Made by a program: the position numbers and the translations under genes. A DNA stretch of 64,000 bases, taken from positions 623,855,352 through 623,919,351 of the forward strand of contig NC_133666.1 of the NCBI RefSeq assembly GCF_037893015.1. The letters run 5' to 3'. Below the pieces are notes generated by a model, which ran no database searches, had not been told where the DNA came from, and was given only the letters and a program-made list of their open reading frames with translations. This document shows positions 10,634 to 22,830 of this stretch, one piece after another (the first letter of the stretch is position 1; each line of letters begins with the position of its first letter). This DNA is from Macrotis lagotis (taxonomy: Eukaryota; Chordata; Mammalia; Peramelemorphia; Peramelidae).

Positions 10634-11744
10634 ACATAATTTTTTCAAAGAGGTTGGCTGGGAATGGGAAAAGAGATAAGCATGATTAGTTTGAGGAATT
10701 GGTAAAATGAAGAGAAATCTTTTAGGATAGTGATATAAGGGCTTTTTATGGGTCTCAGAGCAAGAGTTAATAAGTAGGAAGAGATTAAAGAATAGTAAGC
10801 AAGAGGGATTGTGAATTTTGGAAGCATTCTTCCAGAAGAAGCATAAAAGAATGTTCATTCATCATTTTGAATGAATTTATCTCTCTAAGTTTTATTAATG
10901 ATTTTGTTTTTATATCACAGTAACTTCTAGTTGTACTACTGCTCCTTTGTAACAAAGAAAAGCACCTGACATGATGATCACATCTATTAGTCCTGACAAT
11001 ATTCTCCATTTCTATCCAAGGAAAGGATGGAGGTATGTTTCTTCACATGTTCTCCAGTCAGCATTATTTATTATAATTGCAAAGGGCTTGACTTCATTTT
11101 TACTTATCTTTTCATTTAAATTATTGTAACCACTGTATGCATAGCTTTCTCATTTCTGCTCACTTCATGCTGCAGTAGTTCATTACTAAGATACACAAAT
11201 CTTCCCATAGTCCTTTAAATCCATGTAAAGTAACTATGTTTCACCAGGGCTCCATCTTGTTCTAGAAAGCATTCTATGCAGAATTTGAGCATCCCCTATA
11301 TTCCTATACAAACTGAAAGGCCATTGGAATTGGTGGCATTAAGGCAGACTCAGGGTAAGGTTTGTTCACTCCTTAATAAATCTGAGAAACATCAGGAAAG
11401 ATCATGGACAAACTTAATAGAATGTTCTTGACTTGATCTGTTCCAAGTACTTGACAAGAGGAAGGAGTTTACTCAGAATCAAATCAGTGAATCAGGGGAA
11501 TTCACATCATTGCTAGAGATCTGTTAGAGAGACCCAGAGGATGATTTATGGTAGGCATAAAAAGAGATGAGATTTTTCAGCTAGACTCCTTATTCTAATC
11601 ATCATTTTTTGGAATCTTGTCTTTTCTACCTACACATCTCTCACATCTGTCTATTCCTCTGTAATCACACAGCTACTACCTAAGTTCAAGGTATGGGATG
11701 TTCAGGGAGGACTAGTACCCTTGGTTACAGAGCTTGTGAAATGC
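10634..11744. other. Intergenic, mostly unrecognised
   Basis: No gene seen. About 11050-11230 resembles a very old antisense L1 3' end ('tttctgctcacttcatgctgc'). The rest shows nothing I recognise. Confidence 0.4.
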
Positions 11745-12255
11745 TTTTCAGGACTTCTCATCACTTTTGTTGTCCACCTGTCACCCAATTTTCACTAGTG
11801 ACTCCAAAAAGTTGTAGCAAACACAGCAGCCATACCCTCATAAAACTGCGTAAGTTCTAAACCATATTTCAGGTAACCAGTGGGCCTCAAATCCACTGGT
11901 GAGTTATGGGGATGTCTACACCAAGCATGTGAAGACTTCTCCCAGTGGAAATGAATATTTTTGAGATGAGAGTAATTAGTTCCAATGGCCATCAAGATGG
12001 CTGAAGCACGTGCTTTGCAGCAGTTAGAGCTTGGTCAGACACTGAAGATTCCAAGATCATCCCCTGAATCCCAGACCATCATCAATTATCCAGACTTTTC
12101 TTTTGTCACTGGACTTCAATAACTCTGAAAGAGAGAGTGAAGTTGACTTCTTTGTGCAACTCTGCCTCACTGAAATACAATTCAAGTGTATATCAAGATA
12201 TCACTCTTGATATCATTGGCCTTCTATGAAAATGAAGAACAAATAACAATATAAG
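11745..12255 (+). repeat. Marsupial interspersed repeat with 'tgaagaacaaataacaa' end
   Basis: Its right half (about 12050-12255: 'cactggacttcaataactctg', 'tctgcctcactgaaatacaattc', 'gaaaatgaagaacaaataac') is homologous by eye to the tail segments at 25707-25812, 26625-26723 and 56330-56491. The left half (11745-12040) appears to be the 5' part of a longer member of the family. Confidence 0.55.
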
Positions 12256-12840
12256 TTCAGGTCTTTTGCTAACCATCCAGTGACTTACACATGCCTGACT
12301 TCATGGCAATATCACTTGAACCAAGAGAGTGCAGACAATAGAGGAATTACAACTATATTTTTGATGCTGGGAGGTTTGCCAGTCTCCCAAACCTACATCA
12401 CCAATTGGACATCTTCACTTCAGTGTCCCATAAGCATTTCAAATCCAACATGTTCAAAACAGAACTTGTTCAGGCTTGACATCTGATATTGTGCTAGCTA
12501 GATGTGGCACTTCCCCTGATTCTTCCAGTTATTATTAATCCCCTGGAATGGGGGGTGAAATGAACATAGACTAAGAAGGGGCAAGCCATTCATGATTCTT
12601 CCTAGGAAAGAGGGTCTTCACCTTCTAACTCCCTTCATGCCTCAACCTTCCCTAGACTTCTGTGGACTTCCAGGAACCAACTTCTCCTAGCAGTCTGTGC
12701 TGGCTCCAGATCTAGGGAAGGATGAGGCTTATGAAGGGCACAGGTCAACTGGAAAGAATAAGGTTGTTGGAAGAATCTAGGCAATTCCAGGGCTCTTGGT
12801 TGATCCTAGGGTAGGAGGATATGTCCCTGATACTGGCCTA
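12256..12840. other. Intergenic, nothing recognised
   Basis: No convincing ORF, repeat or RNA gene seen. Confidence 0.4.
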
Positions 12841-14225
12841 TAGCTTACTTTCCATGTTTTTATCTTTCCCTGATTTAGGTATTAGACCATAATTGCTTCA
12901 TAACAGAGTTCTGGGAAGGTGCTTTCTTTCTCAAATTTTGATAATAATTTGTGAAGTATTGGTACTAAATATTCTTTCAGAGATTAATAGACTTCTCTTG
13001 TGAATCCATCAGAACCAAAATATTTTTAATTTAGTAGTACTTTTGCAATTATATGCATTTCCTTTTTTGAGACTGAATTATTTAAGATCTCTAGTTGGTC
13101 TTTTATTTTTTAAGTTACTCCTTTATTTCTTTTATGTTCTCAGGTTTTTTTGCATAAAACTGCATAGTATGTTCTGATCATACCTCTTATTTCTTCTGGT
13201 TTTGCTGTAATCATTCTTTACTCATTTTATTGATTTGATTTTCTTCTTTTTTTGAGTCTGATTAACCAAGTTTATTCATTTTGTCTTTTCAAAGAACAAG
13301 ATTTTAGTTATATTTATCATTTCTAGTTCTATCATTTCTTTTGTTTTCAAGTAATCTATTCTCCATCTCCTCTTTTGTGTTTAAGATTGTTTATTTGTTG
13401 GCTTCAGTCTTTGAAATACATATTAAGTTTTTTATTCCCCTATTTTTCTATTTTGTTCATTTATTGTTGTAAGTATATGATTTCCCCCTGAGAACTGCTT
13501 TACTGCATCACAAAATTATATTTTATTTCTTCATTATAGCTTTCTTTTGCATAATTATTAGTTATCTCTGTTTCTATGATTTGTTCTTTGATCTACTCAT
13601 TATTTAAGATTTTATTGTTAAGTCTCCATTTGGGTCTATATCCTTCATTTGTGGTCCTTGAACCAATTCCTATTATTATTGCATAATGGTCAATAAAGAT
13701 GTATGGATTATTTCTGAATTTTTATATCTGTTGTAATAGCTCTGGACTCTAGTACAAGATCAACTTTTGCAAACATTCCATGTGGTGAAGAGAAATATGT
13801 TTATTATTTTGGTGTTCTACTAAGAAGACATTATAAGTCTTTTAAGTCTAGTTTCTCTAGAAATTTGTTCAGTTCTTTATTTCTCTTTTTGTTTATCTTT
13901 TTTGTTAGACCTATTTGTTAGATCTATCCCTCATAAGACATTTTAAAATACCATTACTATTGTGCTGTTACTATCTATGCTTTCTTGAAATTTTGATAGT
14001 ATTTCCTTAGTGAATATAGATGCTAAGGCCATTTTAGTAAATATAAGTTTATTCTGATATTTATGCATATGCTGTCTACAGGTCCTTTAAGCATAATATA
14101 GTTTCCTAAATCATTCTTTTTTTTAAATGACTTGCTTTTCCTTTGATAGTATGATGTCAAATCTTTTTTTTAATTCACTTGATATGGATATATAGTAATT
14201 TTTTCCCATCCCTTTTGTTTTATTT
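12841..14225 (-). mobile_element. Ancient L1 ORF2 relic (antisense)
   Basis: Plus-strand phrases such as 'cttgtgaatccatcagaacc', 'ttttcaaagaacaag', 'catttgggtctatatcc' and 'ttgcataatggtcaataaag' are diverged complements of L1 ORF2, in the same order as in the younger antisense L1 at 1600-2600. No frame survives. Confidence 0.65.
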
Positions 14226-14229
14226 TGTG

Positions 14230-14325
14230 TTGCCTAGAGACCACAGTTAGTGCCTGAGGTCAGATTTGAAGTAAGAAAGAGGAGTCTTCCTGACTTGAGA
14301 TTCAGCATTATATCTGGGCCTTGGA
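14230..14325 (-). mobile_element. SINE fragment, tRNA-related body
   Basis: 'gtgcctgaggtcagatttgaa' then 'gtcttcctgacttgagattc' is the reverse-orientation core of the SINE type also seen at 44232 and 55625. It is truncated on both sides. Confidence 0.5.
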
Positions 14326-14329
14326 GATA

Positions 14330-15368
14330 ACTATGACAGTGACAGCAAAAGTTTCAGGAACTCTCAGTCCAGAAATGGTAAGAGGATTGGATAACTGGTC
14401 AAAAAGAGATTTCAGAGAGCACTAAGCTGACATTGAATATAGGACCAGTTTCTAAATATTAACTCTATTGCCTATATGCAGCTCTGTTTTAATATTCTAG
14501 GGTGGAGAGGAGCATTTTTTTGGTCACAGTTCCAGGGCAGAAAAGAGCACTAGTGATTGTGACTGCAGGGGAGGAAGAGCCCTTCCTGAGTAAAGACCAG
14601 AACACAGAACAAGAGAGGTAAGGCCATACCTCTCCTAGGTTAACACCATCTCAGAAATATCAAAAATTCCAGAACTCAATAACTAACTCCGAAAAGAGCA
14701 GCACAGATGAAGTCTTAAATTTGGAAAAGTGCCTTCCCATCCCAAAATGAACAAAACCCAACTTTAATAATATAAAATTCAAGTCAGGAAATAAGGAAAA
14801 TGAACAAACAACACACAAAAGAACATGACTATTAAAAAACTAGCATGGTAACAGAGAACAAATGTTGAAGATAACAATGTGGAAACAGTTACAAGCAAAC
14901 CCTCAGAGAAAAATGTAACTATGACACAAGTCTCATAAGAATTTCTTGAAAAACTAAATAAAGAACTAAGAATAGTAGAAGAAAAATTGAGAAAGGAATG
15001 AGATGCAAGAAAATAAAAAAGAGAATTAACAACTTGAGAAAAAAAGGCACCAAAAATACTGAAGAAAGTATCACCTTAAAAATACAATTGGCCAAATGGT
15101 AAAAGAGGCCCAAAAATCCATTAAAGAAAAGAGCTCCTAAAAAGGAGAGTTGGCAAAATTGAAAAAGAGGCACAAAATCTCACTGAAGAAAATAATTTCT
15201 AAAAAATTAGAACTAGATAAGTGGAAGCTAATGACCCCGTGAGACATCAAGAAACAATAAAATAAAGCTTTTTTTTTAAAAAAAGAAGAAAGTATGAAAT
15301 ATCTCCTTGGAAAAATAATTAATCTGGGAAATATATTTAGAAGAGATAATTAAAGAATTATTGAACTG
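14330..15368 (+). mobile_element. Old L1/HAL1-type 5' UTR and ORF1 start
   Basis: 5' UTR-like sequence (14330-14840) leads into a Lys/Glu-rich ORF1 coiled-coil region (14935-15240; repeated 'gaggcacaaaatctcactgaag' type units) with many stops. It ends at 15368 where a SINE is inserted and resumes at 16877. The 18-bp target duplication proves the two parts were contiguous. Confidence 0.65.
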
Positions 15369-16858
15369 GGGGGGCGGCTAGGTGGCGCAGTGGATAGAGC
15401 ACGGGCCCTGGAGTCAGGAGTACCTGAGTTCAAATTTGGCATCAGACACTTAATAATTACCTACCTGAAAAGGGAAATGTAATGGGAGAAAGAAAAAAGA
15501 GAGGTGGAATAGGCTAAGATATTTCATATAATAAGATTTTTTTTATTACAATGAGCTATTGCAATGATATGGAAGGGGGGAAGGCAAGGGGAAATGAGGG
15601 AATCTTCACTCTCATCAGAGGTGGTTAGGAGAGGAAACAGCATATATACTCAATGGGGTATAGACATCTGGAGTAAGAAGGTAAGAAGGGGGCCGGGGGA
15701 AGGGGGTGGATGTGAGTGATGGAGGAGAGGATGGACCATGTGGGGAGTGGTCAGGTATAACACATTTGCTTTTTTGCTTTTTTACTTCTTGCAAGGGGTT
15801 AGGATTGAATGGCCTGTCTGGGACCATAGGGCCAGGTGGATGCTGGGCCTAAGGGGTGGCATGTGGGCTCAGGGCCTCTTGGTCCCGGGGCTGGGGATCT
15901 GTCTGCTGCACCACTCGGCTACCCTACAGCAGAGACAGAGTGAAAGAAAAGAGAAAATATAGTATGTGGTAGTGGAGAAAGACGAATTGAAGGAGTTGCG
16001 ATCAGCAATGACAACGGTGGAAAAATATGGAAGTAACTTTTGTGATGGACTTATCATAAAGAATGTGATCCACCCGTGACAGAGCTGGAGGTGTTGGAAC
16101 ATAGACTGAAGCACAATTTTTATTATTATTATTTTGGGGGGAGGAGGTTGCAGGGCAAATGAGGCTGGGTGGCCTGCCTGGTGCTGCACAGCTGGGTGAT
16201 TGTCTGGTGGCTGAGGCCAGATTTGGACCCGGGTGCTCCTAGCTACAGGGCCAGTGCTCTGTCCACCAACTGGCCACCCCTATCATTATTATTATTATTA
16301 TTATTGTTACTATTTTATTTTATTTTGGGTCTTTTTTTTTTTTTTTTTGGTTTTTGCAGGGCAGTAGGGTTGGGGTGGCTTGCCCGGGGTCACACAGCTG
16401 GGTGATTGTTGGGTGTCTGGGGCCGAATTTGGACTCGGGTGTTCCTGCCTCCAGGGCCGGTGCTCTGTCCACTGACCCACCTGGCCACACCTACTATTAT
16501 TATTTTGTTAATTTTAATTTTTTTCTCTCTCCTTTACTTTATAGCTCATGCAGGTCTATTTTTTGGGGGGAGGGGGTATTATGTTTACTCTTAAACAAGA
16601 ATATTTTAGTAATGTATGAAAAATTATTTGTAGAAAATAAGAATAAATTTTTTAAAAGAATGACAATAAAGATATGAACAAAAAAATAATTACCTAGCTG
16701 TGTGGTCTTGGGCAAGCCACTTACCCCACTGCCTTGCAAAAACTATAAACAAATAAACAAACAAACAGACAGACAGACAGATAGATAGATATAGGTAAAT
16801 AAGTAAATAAGTGAATGAATGAATAAATAAATTATAAATAATACATAAATAAAAAGAA
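15369..16858 (+). mobile_element. tRNA-derived SINE split by a later retroposon
   Basis: SINE body at 15369-15463 and 16697-16745. The tail at 16745-16858 has become a CAAA/ACAG/GATA/TAAA simple-repeat tract. The whole is flanked by TAAAGAATTA(T/A)TGAACTG at 15351-15368 and 16859-16876, an 18-bp duplication with one mismatch. The insertion inside it is listed separately. Confidence 0.85.
15464..16684 (+). mobile_element. 1.2-kb non-autonomous retroposon inside the SINE
   Basis: It starts at 'cctgaaaagggaaatgtaatg' and ends in an A-run. It is flanked by AATAATTACCTA at 15452-15463 and 16685-16696, a perfect 12-bp target duplication. It carries no ORF. It is homologous along its length to 39594-40735, which lies after the ORF1 of a long L1/HAL1-type element, so it may be a 5'-truncated copy of that family. 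Three antisense SINE-like blocks are embedded in it: about 15786-15925, 16134-16283 and 16330-16495. Confidence 0.82.
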
Positions 16859-16876
16859 TAAAGAATTAATGAACTG

Positions 16877-17690
16877 CCAGAAACATGATCAAAGAAAGAG
16901 TCTAGACATAGTATTTCAAGAAATTATAAAAGAAAACTACTTTAATATCTTAGACCCACATGGTGAAATAGGAATTAAAGAAATTCTCCTCCTGAAAGAA
17001 ATCCCAAAATGAAAGAATTAGGATTACAAGTAAGAAAAACTTACTCAGCAAAATTGAATATAATCATTCAGGGAGGGAAATAGATATTTAATGAAATAGA
17101 AAACTTTTAAGCATTCTTAATGAAAAGACCAGCACTGAATAGAAAATTTGATTTTTAAACCCAAGACTCAAGAGAATTTTATCATTATTAGGGAAATTAT
17201 AAGAATTCTATATAGACAGAGGGCATTGGAAAGAGTTGATTGTGTTGGGATGATATAAAAAGTGAAAGAGTGAAAAAGAGATGCATTAGGAGAAGAAGAA
17301 AGGGAGAGGAAGAATGGGGAAAATTATCTCACATAAAAGTGGAATGCAAGAAGAGTTTTTACAGTGGAAGGGGAAATGAAAAGGAGTGAATTTCACTTTA
17401 ATTTAAATTGGTTCAAAGAGAAAGGAATATTTATCCCACTTATGTTTGTATAAACACCTTTCTTTCCAAAGAGGGAAGTAAGTGGGGAAGGACATAAGAT
17501 AAAGAGAGTATAGATTAAGGAAGGACATGGTCAGAAGCAAAATGGACTTTTGAGAAAGGACAAAGTAAAAAGAGAGAGAAAGATAAACAGAAGAAAATAG
17601 GATGGAGGAAAATACACAGTATTATAACTAAATATGAATGGGATGAATTCTGGAAGAATTTTTTAAAACATTAAATATCAAAGAAGAGAG
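16877..17690 (+). mobile_element. Old L1/HAL1-type ORF1 C-terminal part and spacer
   Basis: Continuation of the element at 14330-15368. 'caaaattgaatataatcattc' followed by 'gggagggaaatag' corresponds to the ORF1 C-terminal block ending in (Q)GG-W-F-NE in younger copies. Purine-rich spacer follows. No intact frame. Confidence 0.55.
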
Positions 17691-18355
17691 AATGAGGAAA
17701 AAACAATAAGAGTAATCCAAGAAAATCAAAAAAATTATAAAAAGAAAGTCAACCAACTTGAAATAGAGAATCAAAAACTTAAGGAAAAAATTAATTAGAA
17801 ATAAATATATATAAAACTTATTAAGAAAAACAATTTTTTGAAAACTAGAATTGGGTAAAGGGAAGTTAATGATATTCTAAGGCATCAAGAAATTTTTAAA
17901 AATCAAAAGAATGAGAAACAGAAGAGAATACAAAACATCAGTAAAACAAATGCTCTGGAACAGATCAAGGAGAAGTAAAATAAGAATAGTTGGATTGTCT
18001 GAAAATTATGAGAAGAAAAAAAAATCTTGATAAGGGAAAATTTCCCTGAAGTTCTAGAACAAGAAAGCAAAACAGAAATAGAAAAAAAAGACCCACCCAT
18101 CAACACCTAAAAGAGATCCCAGTAGGAAAACATACAGGAATATCATAGCCAAGTTTCAAAGTTCCCAAATTAAGGAGAAAATATTGGAAGCGACAGGAAA
18201 AAAATAATTTAAATATTGTTGAGCTACAATAAAGATTGCACAAGACCTAATAAATACTACATTAAAAGACCATAGATCTTAGAATATTATATTTTATAGA
18301 GCAAAAGAACTGGGGTTATGACCAAAGGTAATTTACCCAACAGAATCTAGTTCTT
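17691..18355 (+). mobile_element. Second old L1 ORF1 relic
   Basis: Coiled-coil-like AAG/GAA-rich sequence, then an RRM-like segment ('aagaatagttggattgtctg'). Then comes a C-terminal block ('atagccaagtttcaaag', 'gagaaaatattggaagc', 'gcacaagacctaataaatac') matching ORF1 of the copies at 39060-39180. Stops throughout. A SINE breaks it at 18356. Confidence 0.65.
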
Positions 18356-18490
18356 GGGGCAGCTAGGTGGCACAGTGGATAGAGCACCAGCCCTGGAGTC
18401 AGGAGGGCCTGAGTTCAAATCCAGTCACAGACACTTAATAATTACCTAGCTGTGTGGCCTTGGGCAAGCCACTTAACCCCATTGCCTTGG
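18356..18490 (+). mobile_element. tRNA-derived SINE
   Basis: 'ggggcagctaggtggcacag' head, 'gagttcaaatcc' B-box-like site and 'ttgggcaagccacttaacccc' body. It lacks an A-tail and ends at 'attgccttgg'. No clear target duplication. Confidence 0.85.
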
Positions 18491-19087
18491 AGAAATTTTG
18501 ATATATAGCATTCAGAAGAAATATAAAGTAAACATTAAGGACCAATTATAAGGGGAACAATATAGTCAAAATGTTTATTTTTATATATGAGAATATTAAT
18601 TCTTTTACGACTCATTTTTATTTGGGTAGACTAAAAGAAAGTCTCAGACTAAGCAAAGTATGATGGGCTGTGTCTAAAAAAATAGTGTAAGGAGAGATTA
18701 AAAAGGAGAAATTATTGTTTACAAATGAGGCAAAGAAAAAGATGCAGAAGAAACTAGTAGGGTAGAGGACAAGTAATGCTGAAACCTAGGAATGGGTTAA
18801 AGAAGGAACAAATACATATACAGGTGTGTATATACATATCTGTATAAACATACACATATATATGTATGTTGTAAAGGTCTTCTAAATTCAGAAACAAGAA
18901 GATATGGATATAGGGTGGGGGGAGAGGATTCTTGGAGGGATGGGTATATAAAGTAATTGGAAGGCAAGGTAGCAGATAGAAGTAAAACAGAGGAGAGATA
19001 GGAATAGGATGAGGACAATGAGGAAAAATAGGAAGGAGGAAAATAAATAACAAGAATTATAATCTAGAAAGTAGATAGGATGAATTA
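18491..19087 (+). mobile_element. Probable old L1 inter-ORF sequence
   Basis: Purine-rich diverged sequence between ORF1-like and ORF2-like relics, without a frame. A TA/CA-rich patch lies at 18812-18870. Assigned to the L1 only by position. Confidence 0.35.
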
Positions 19088-19101
19088 GAATATGCTGTTT
19101 T

Positions 19102-19259
19102 GTCGGGGGTTTTTAAGGTTTTTGCAAGGCAATGGGGTTAAGTGGCTTGCCCAAGGCCACACAACTAGGTAACTATTAAGCGTCTGAGGCCGGATCTGAA
19201 CCCAGGTACTCCTGACTCCAGGTTTGGTGCTCTATCCACTGCACCATCTAACCACCCCT
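19102..19259 (-). mobile_element. tRNA-derived SINE with target duplication
   Basis: Antisense copy ('ttttgcaaggcaatggggtta' to 'ctatccactgcaccatc'). Flanked by GAATATGCTGTTTT at 19088-19101 and 19260-19273, a perfect 14-bp duplication. Confidence 0.92.
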
Positions 19260-19273
19260 GAATATGCTGTTTT

Positions 19274-20800
19274 AAGGAAATGTAATAAAAATGAGCAGTA
19301 AACATAAACAAAAAATGTCAGGAGTAGACTTTATTATGTAAAAAAAAGCAGAGATAGTAATCATGACCTCAGTCAAAATTAAAGCTAAAAGAGATTTTTT
19401 TGAAAAGAAAAAAATAATCAATGTCAGTCATATTATTCAATATTGTCTTAAACCACTTAAAATAACTAGACACTATAAAATACCTGAGCAAACACATACC
19501 ATATCAGACTCAGGAACTATATACACATAAAAATAAAACACTTTTTTATACAAATGAAATAAGATCTAAATAATTGAAGTAGCATTTACTATCCACAAGT
19601 TGGAAAAGCCCATGTATACAAAAACAATTTGGAGGGGCAGCTAGGTGACACAGTGGATAAGAGCACCAAACCTGGAGTCAGGAGTACCTGGGTTCAGATC
19701 CGGCCTCAGACGCTTAATAGTTACCTAGCTGTGTGGCCTTGGGCAAGCCACTTAACCCCATTTGCCTTGCAAAAACCTAAAAAAAAAAAAAACAATTTGG
19801 AGAAAAATTTACATAGCCTAATTACATAATATAGGCTAATAAGCTTGAAATAGATATATGATATTAAATAGATATTAAAAATCATGTCAATAAAAATAGG
19901 AATCAAGTATTTTTCACAGTTTTAGGAGAGAGACAGACAGAGAGAGAAATGCGGATTACCAAGAAAGATAATCTCTTCTATTACATGAAATTGAAAATAT
20001 TTTGTGTGAATAAAATGAAAAACACTAGGATTACAAAGTGGCTAATTGGCAAAAATTTATATCATGTATTTCTTTTTTAAGTATATAATATCATATATAT
20101 GGAGATATATAGAGATATATATCTCAGAAATATATGAGTTTAAGAGAAATTCCCTAATGAATAAGTGGACAGGGATAAGAACAAAGGAATGGAAAATTAC
20201 TTAATATCATGTAAAATTTATACCAAATCAAATTTTCTTCAGTGAATTGGCATAGGTGACCAAAGTTAGGAATAATCAGTTTTCCAATAGCTGTGGAAAG
20301 GTAGATGAGGCACTGCTGACAAATCTGAAAAAAAAAAATGAGAACATTTTGGAATCATGCTTAGATAATTACTAAAATATCTATAGCCTTAATCTAGAGA
20401 TTCCACTGATAGGCAAATAACACAAGCTAGGCAAAGACACATAATATGGAAAGTACATAATAACACCAAGATATTTATATAAGCATTCAGTGGGAGGAAA
20501 CTACAGAAAAGCATGAAAAATCATATAGATTAGTGCGAAGTGAATTAAGGAGAACCAAGTAAACAATACATACAATGCCCACAGTAGTATAAATTGAAAT
20601 AACAAATAAACAGCAGATAAAGATTGAACTATGTGTAATTTTATTGATGAAAATTGGTCTAAAAGCAGAGATATGACAATTATTTTTTTTCCTCTTAATT
20701 GCAAACTCTCAGCGTACCTACTGTAAGACTTGGTCATTTTGATGTTTAATTCCACAGAGCTGGTTTTTTCTTTTTTTCTTATTATTATTTGTTGCCAAGG
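19274..20800 (+). mobile_element. Ancient L1 ORF2 and 3' end relic
   Basis: 'agacactataaaatacctgag', 'aggaactatatacacataa' and 'aaatgaaataagatctaaataattg' are diverged L1 reverse transcriptase region phrases. 'gtgaattaaggagaaccaag' (20550) is an L1 3' UTR-type segment. A SINE sits at 19634. No coding frame survives. Confidence 0.55.
19634..19788 (+). mobile_element. tRNA-derived SINE with target duplication
   Basis: Full SINE from 'ggggcagctaggtgacacag' to an A-run. Flanked by AAAACAATTTGGA at 19621-19633 and 19789-19801 (13 bp, perfect). Confidence 0.93.
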
Positions 20801-21789
20801 ATTTCTTTCTAGACAGGAGAAATAGATGAAACAAGAAATTGAGATGATGTAAAATCAAAAGATAACAATTAAAAAATTAAGGGGCAATTTGATCATTATG
20901 TGCTTGAGACTTTAAAGCACATTTTCCCCTTTCATTAAGTGATTCAGGGATCCTATTGCTTTTTTGTCTCTATTGAAAAATTTTAAGCAGTATTATTTTC
21001 TGCATTGTGAAATTCACAGTTTTGATTCCCCTTAGGTCCTTTTGGGGCAGCCTGATTCTTAGTTGTCTTTGCATATGGGGTCCACTAGATGGTGCAATGG
21101 GTGAAGTACTAGATCCGGACTCAGCAATACATGATAGTAGTGTTCAAACTATTTGAAGGTATGCCATGTTTAAGAGGAATTACATTCCTTCAAGAGCTGG
21201 GATCCATAGTGGACATTGTTTAGAATTATATTTAGGTCTGATATCAAGAAAAGCTTCCATCTCATTAGAATTACTTGAAGGCTCCTAGCAGAGACTGGAT
21301 GGTTGCTTTTCAGGTATAATATAGTTAGATTTATTTTTTAAGTAGCAATTGTACTACATCACAGAATTACACAATGTTATATTGAGGACTCTCAGAGACC
21401 ATCCAAGGAAACATATGCATATAAAACCATCCCTACTACAGTGTACCCAACGTGCTTTTGTTTAACAATCTTTTGCAATGCTGAAACCACCAGATCTGGA
21501 GGTAGTTCATTTCTCTTTTGGACAGCTTTAACTGTTAGGATATTTTCCCTGGCATCAAGCTTAAATTTCCCCTCTTTGTAATACCTACTCCATTGTTCCT
21601 AGTTTTATCCCATGGATATTCAATACCAGTTTGAATAGGTCTAATCTTACTAATGTCTTTTCTAACACTGACCTGTGATTCAATAGCAATGGTAACTGAT
21701 TAAGAACAATATTTTTAAATATTTTAAAACATATATGTAACATTTTTTAATGTTGGTACATTGAATATACATAATATCCCAACTCCACA
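20801..21789. other. Intergenic, nothing firm
   Basis: No gene. A short diverged SINE-like patch ('tagatggtgcaatgggtgaag') is at about 21080. 'ttaggatattttccctggc' (21537) recalls an old mammalian repeat I cannot name. Confidence 0.35.
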
Positions 21790-22267
21790 GAATGAACGCT
21801 TTCAAAACATAAAGACCTACAAAGAATATGGAAAGGCAATTCTCAAAGAAAGCAAAGTTATCTATAGTCAAATGAAAAATTACTTTAAATCATTATTGAT
21901 TAGAGAAATACAAATTAAAGCATCTCTGGGGTACCACTTCATACCTCTTAGATTGGCCAATATGACCAGAAAGGACAATGATCAGTGTTGGAGGGAATAT
22001 GGGAAAACTGGGGCGCTAATGCATATTTGATGGAGTTGGGGATTGATCCAATCTTTATGGAGAGCAATTTGGAATTAGGCCCAAAGGGCAAGAGAAATGT
22101 GCAAACCCTTTGATCCAGCAATACCACCACTGGGTTTATACCCTGAAGAGATTGTGAAAAAAGGTAAAAATCCCACATGTACAAAAATATTCATAGTAGC
22201 TCTTTTCATAATAGCAAAGAATTGGAAGTTGAGGGGATGCCCATCAATTGGGGAATGGTTGAACAAA

Positions 22268-22302
<35 letters not shown>

Positions 22303-22830
22303 TAGAACACTATTGCTCTACAAGAATAGAAAAGCCTGGAAAGACTCGTATGAATTGATATAAGTGAAATGAGCAGAATCAGTGCAACATTATATACTTT
22401 AACAACAACATGGAGTGAAGATCAACCATGATGGACTTGTTCATTTCAGACATAAAAATACAATTTTAAAAGACTTGTGATGGAAAAATACCATCCATAT
22501 CCAGAGAAGGAACTGTGGAGTTTAAATGACAACCAAAGTTTATTACCTTCAGTTTTTAAAAGTTGTTTTATGTATTGGGTCATTTTATCTCTAATGTTTT
22601 CTTTCTTCTGTTTGGAGCTGATTTGTCTCTCACAAATGTCAATTTTGATTGATGTTTAGCATGTTTAAAAATGTAAAGCCTATATCCAATTGCTTTCTGT
22701 CAGGAGCAGGGGGAGGGAAGCAATGGAGGGAGAAAAATTATAAAACTCAAAACCTTGCAAAAAAAGATTGTTAAAAGCTATCGTTGTATGTAGTTGGAAA
22801 TATAAACAAAATATTTATTAAAAACAAATA
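21790..22830 (+). mobile_element. L1 ORF2 C-terminus and 3' UTR
   Basis: 'tgattagagaaatacaaatta', 'ataccaccactgggtttatac' and 'gatgcccatcaattggggaa' are L1 ORF2 C-terminal sequence. They are followed by a 3' UTR with 'aaattgctttctgtca'-like and 'ccttgcaaaaaaagattg' segments and an A-rich end near 22830. The tail matches 41350-41480. 5' truncated. Confidence 0.85.
22270..22301. repeat. (GT)n microsatellite inside L1
   Basis: Sixteen GT units between 'gaacaaattt' and 'gatagaacactattg'. In the other L1 copies this position reads like 'caagttatggtatataaatac' (8266), so the tract grew within the element. Confidence 0.9.

Noticed and set aside
18356..18490. tRNA-like A and B boxes in the SINEs as possible tRNA genes
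   Set aside because: They belong to repeated SINE heads with A-tails and target duplications. No cloverleaf with a plausible anticodon arm and acceptor stem was seen.
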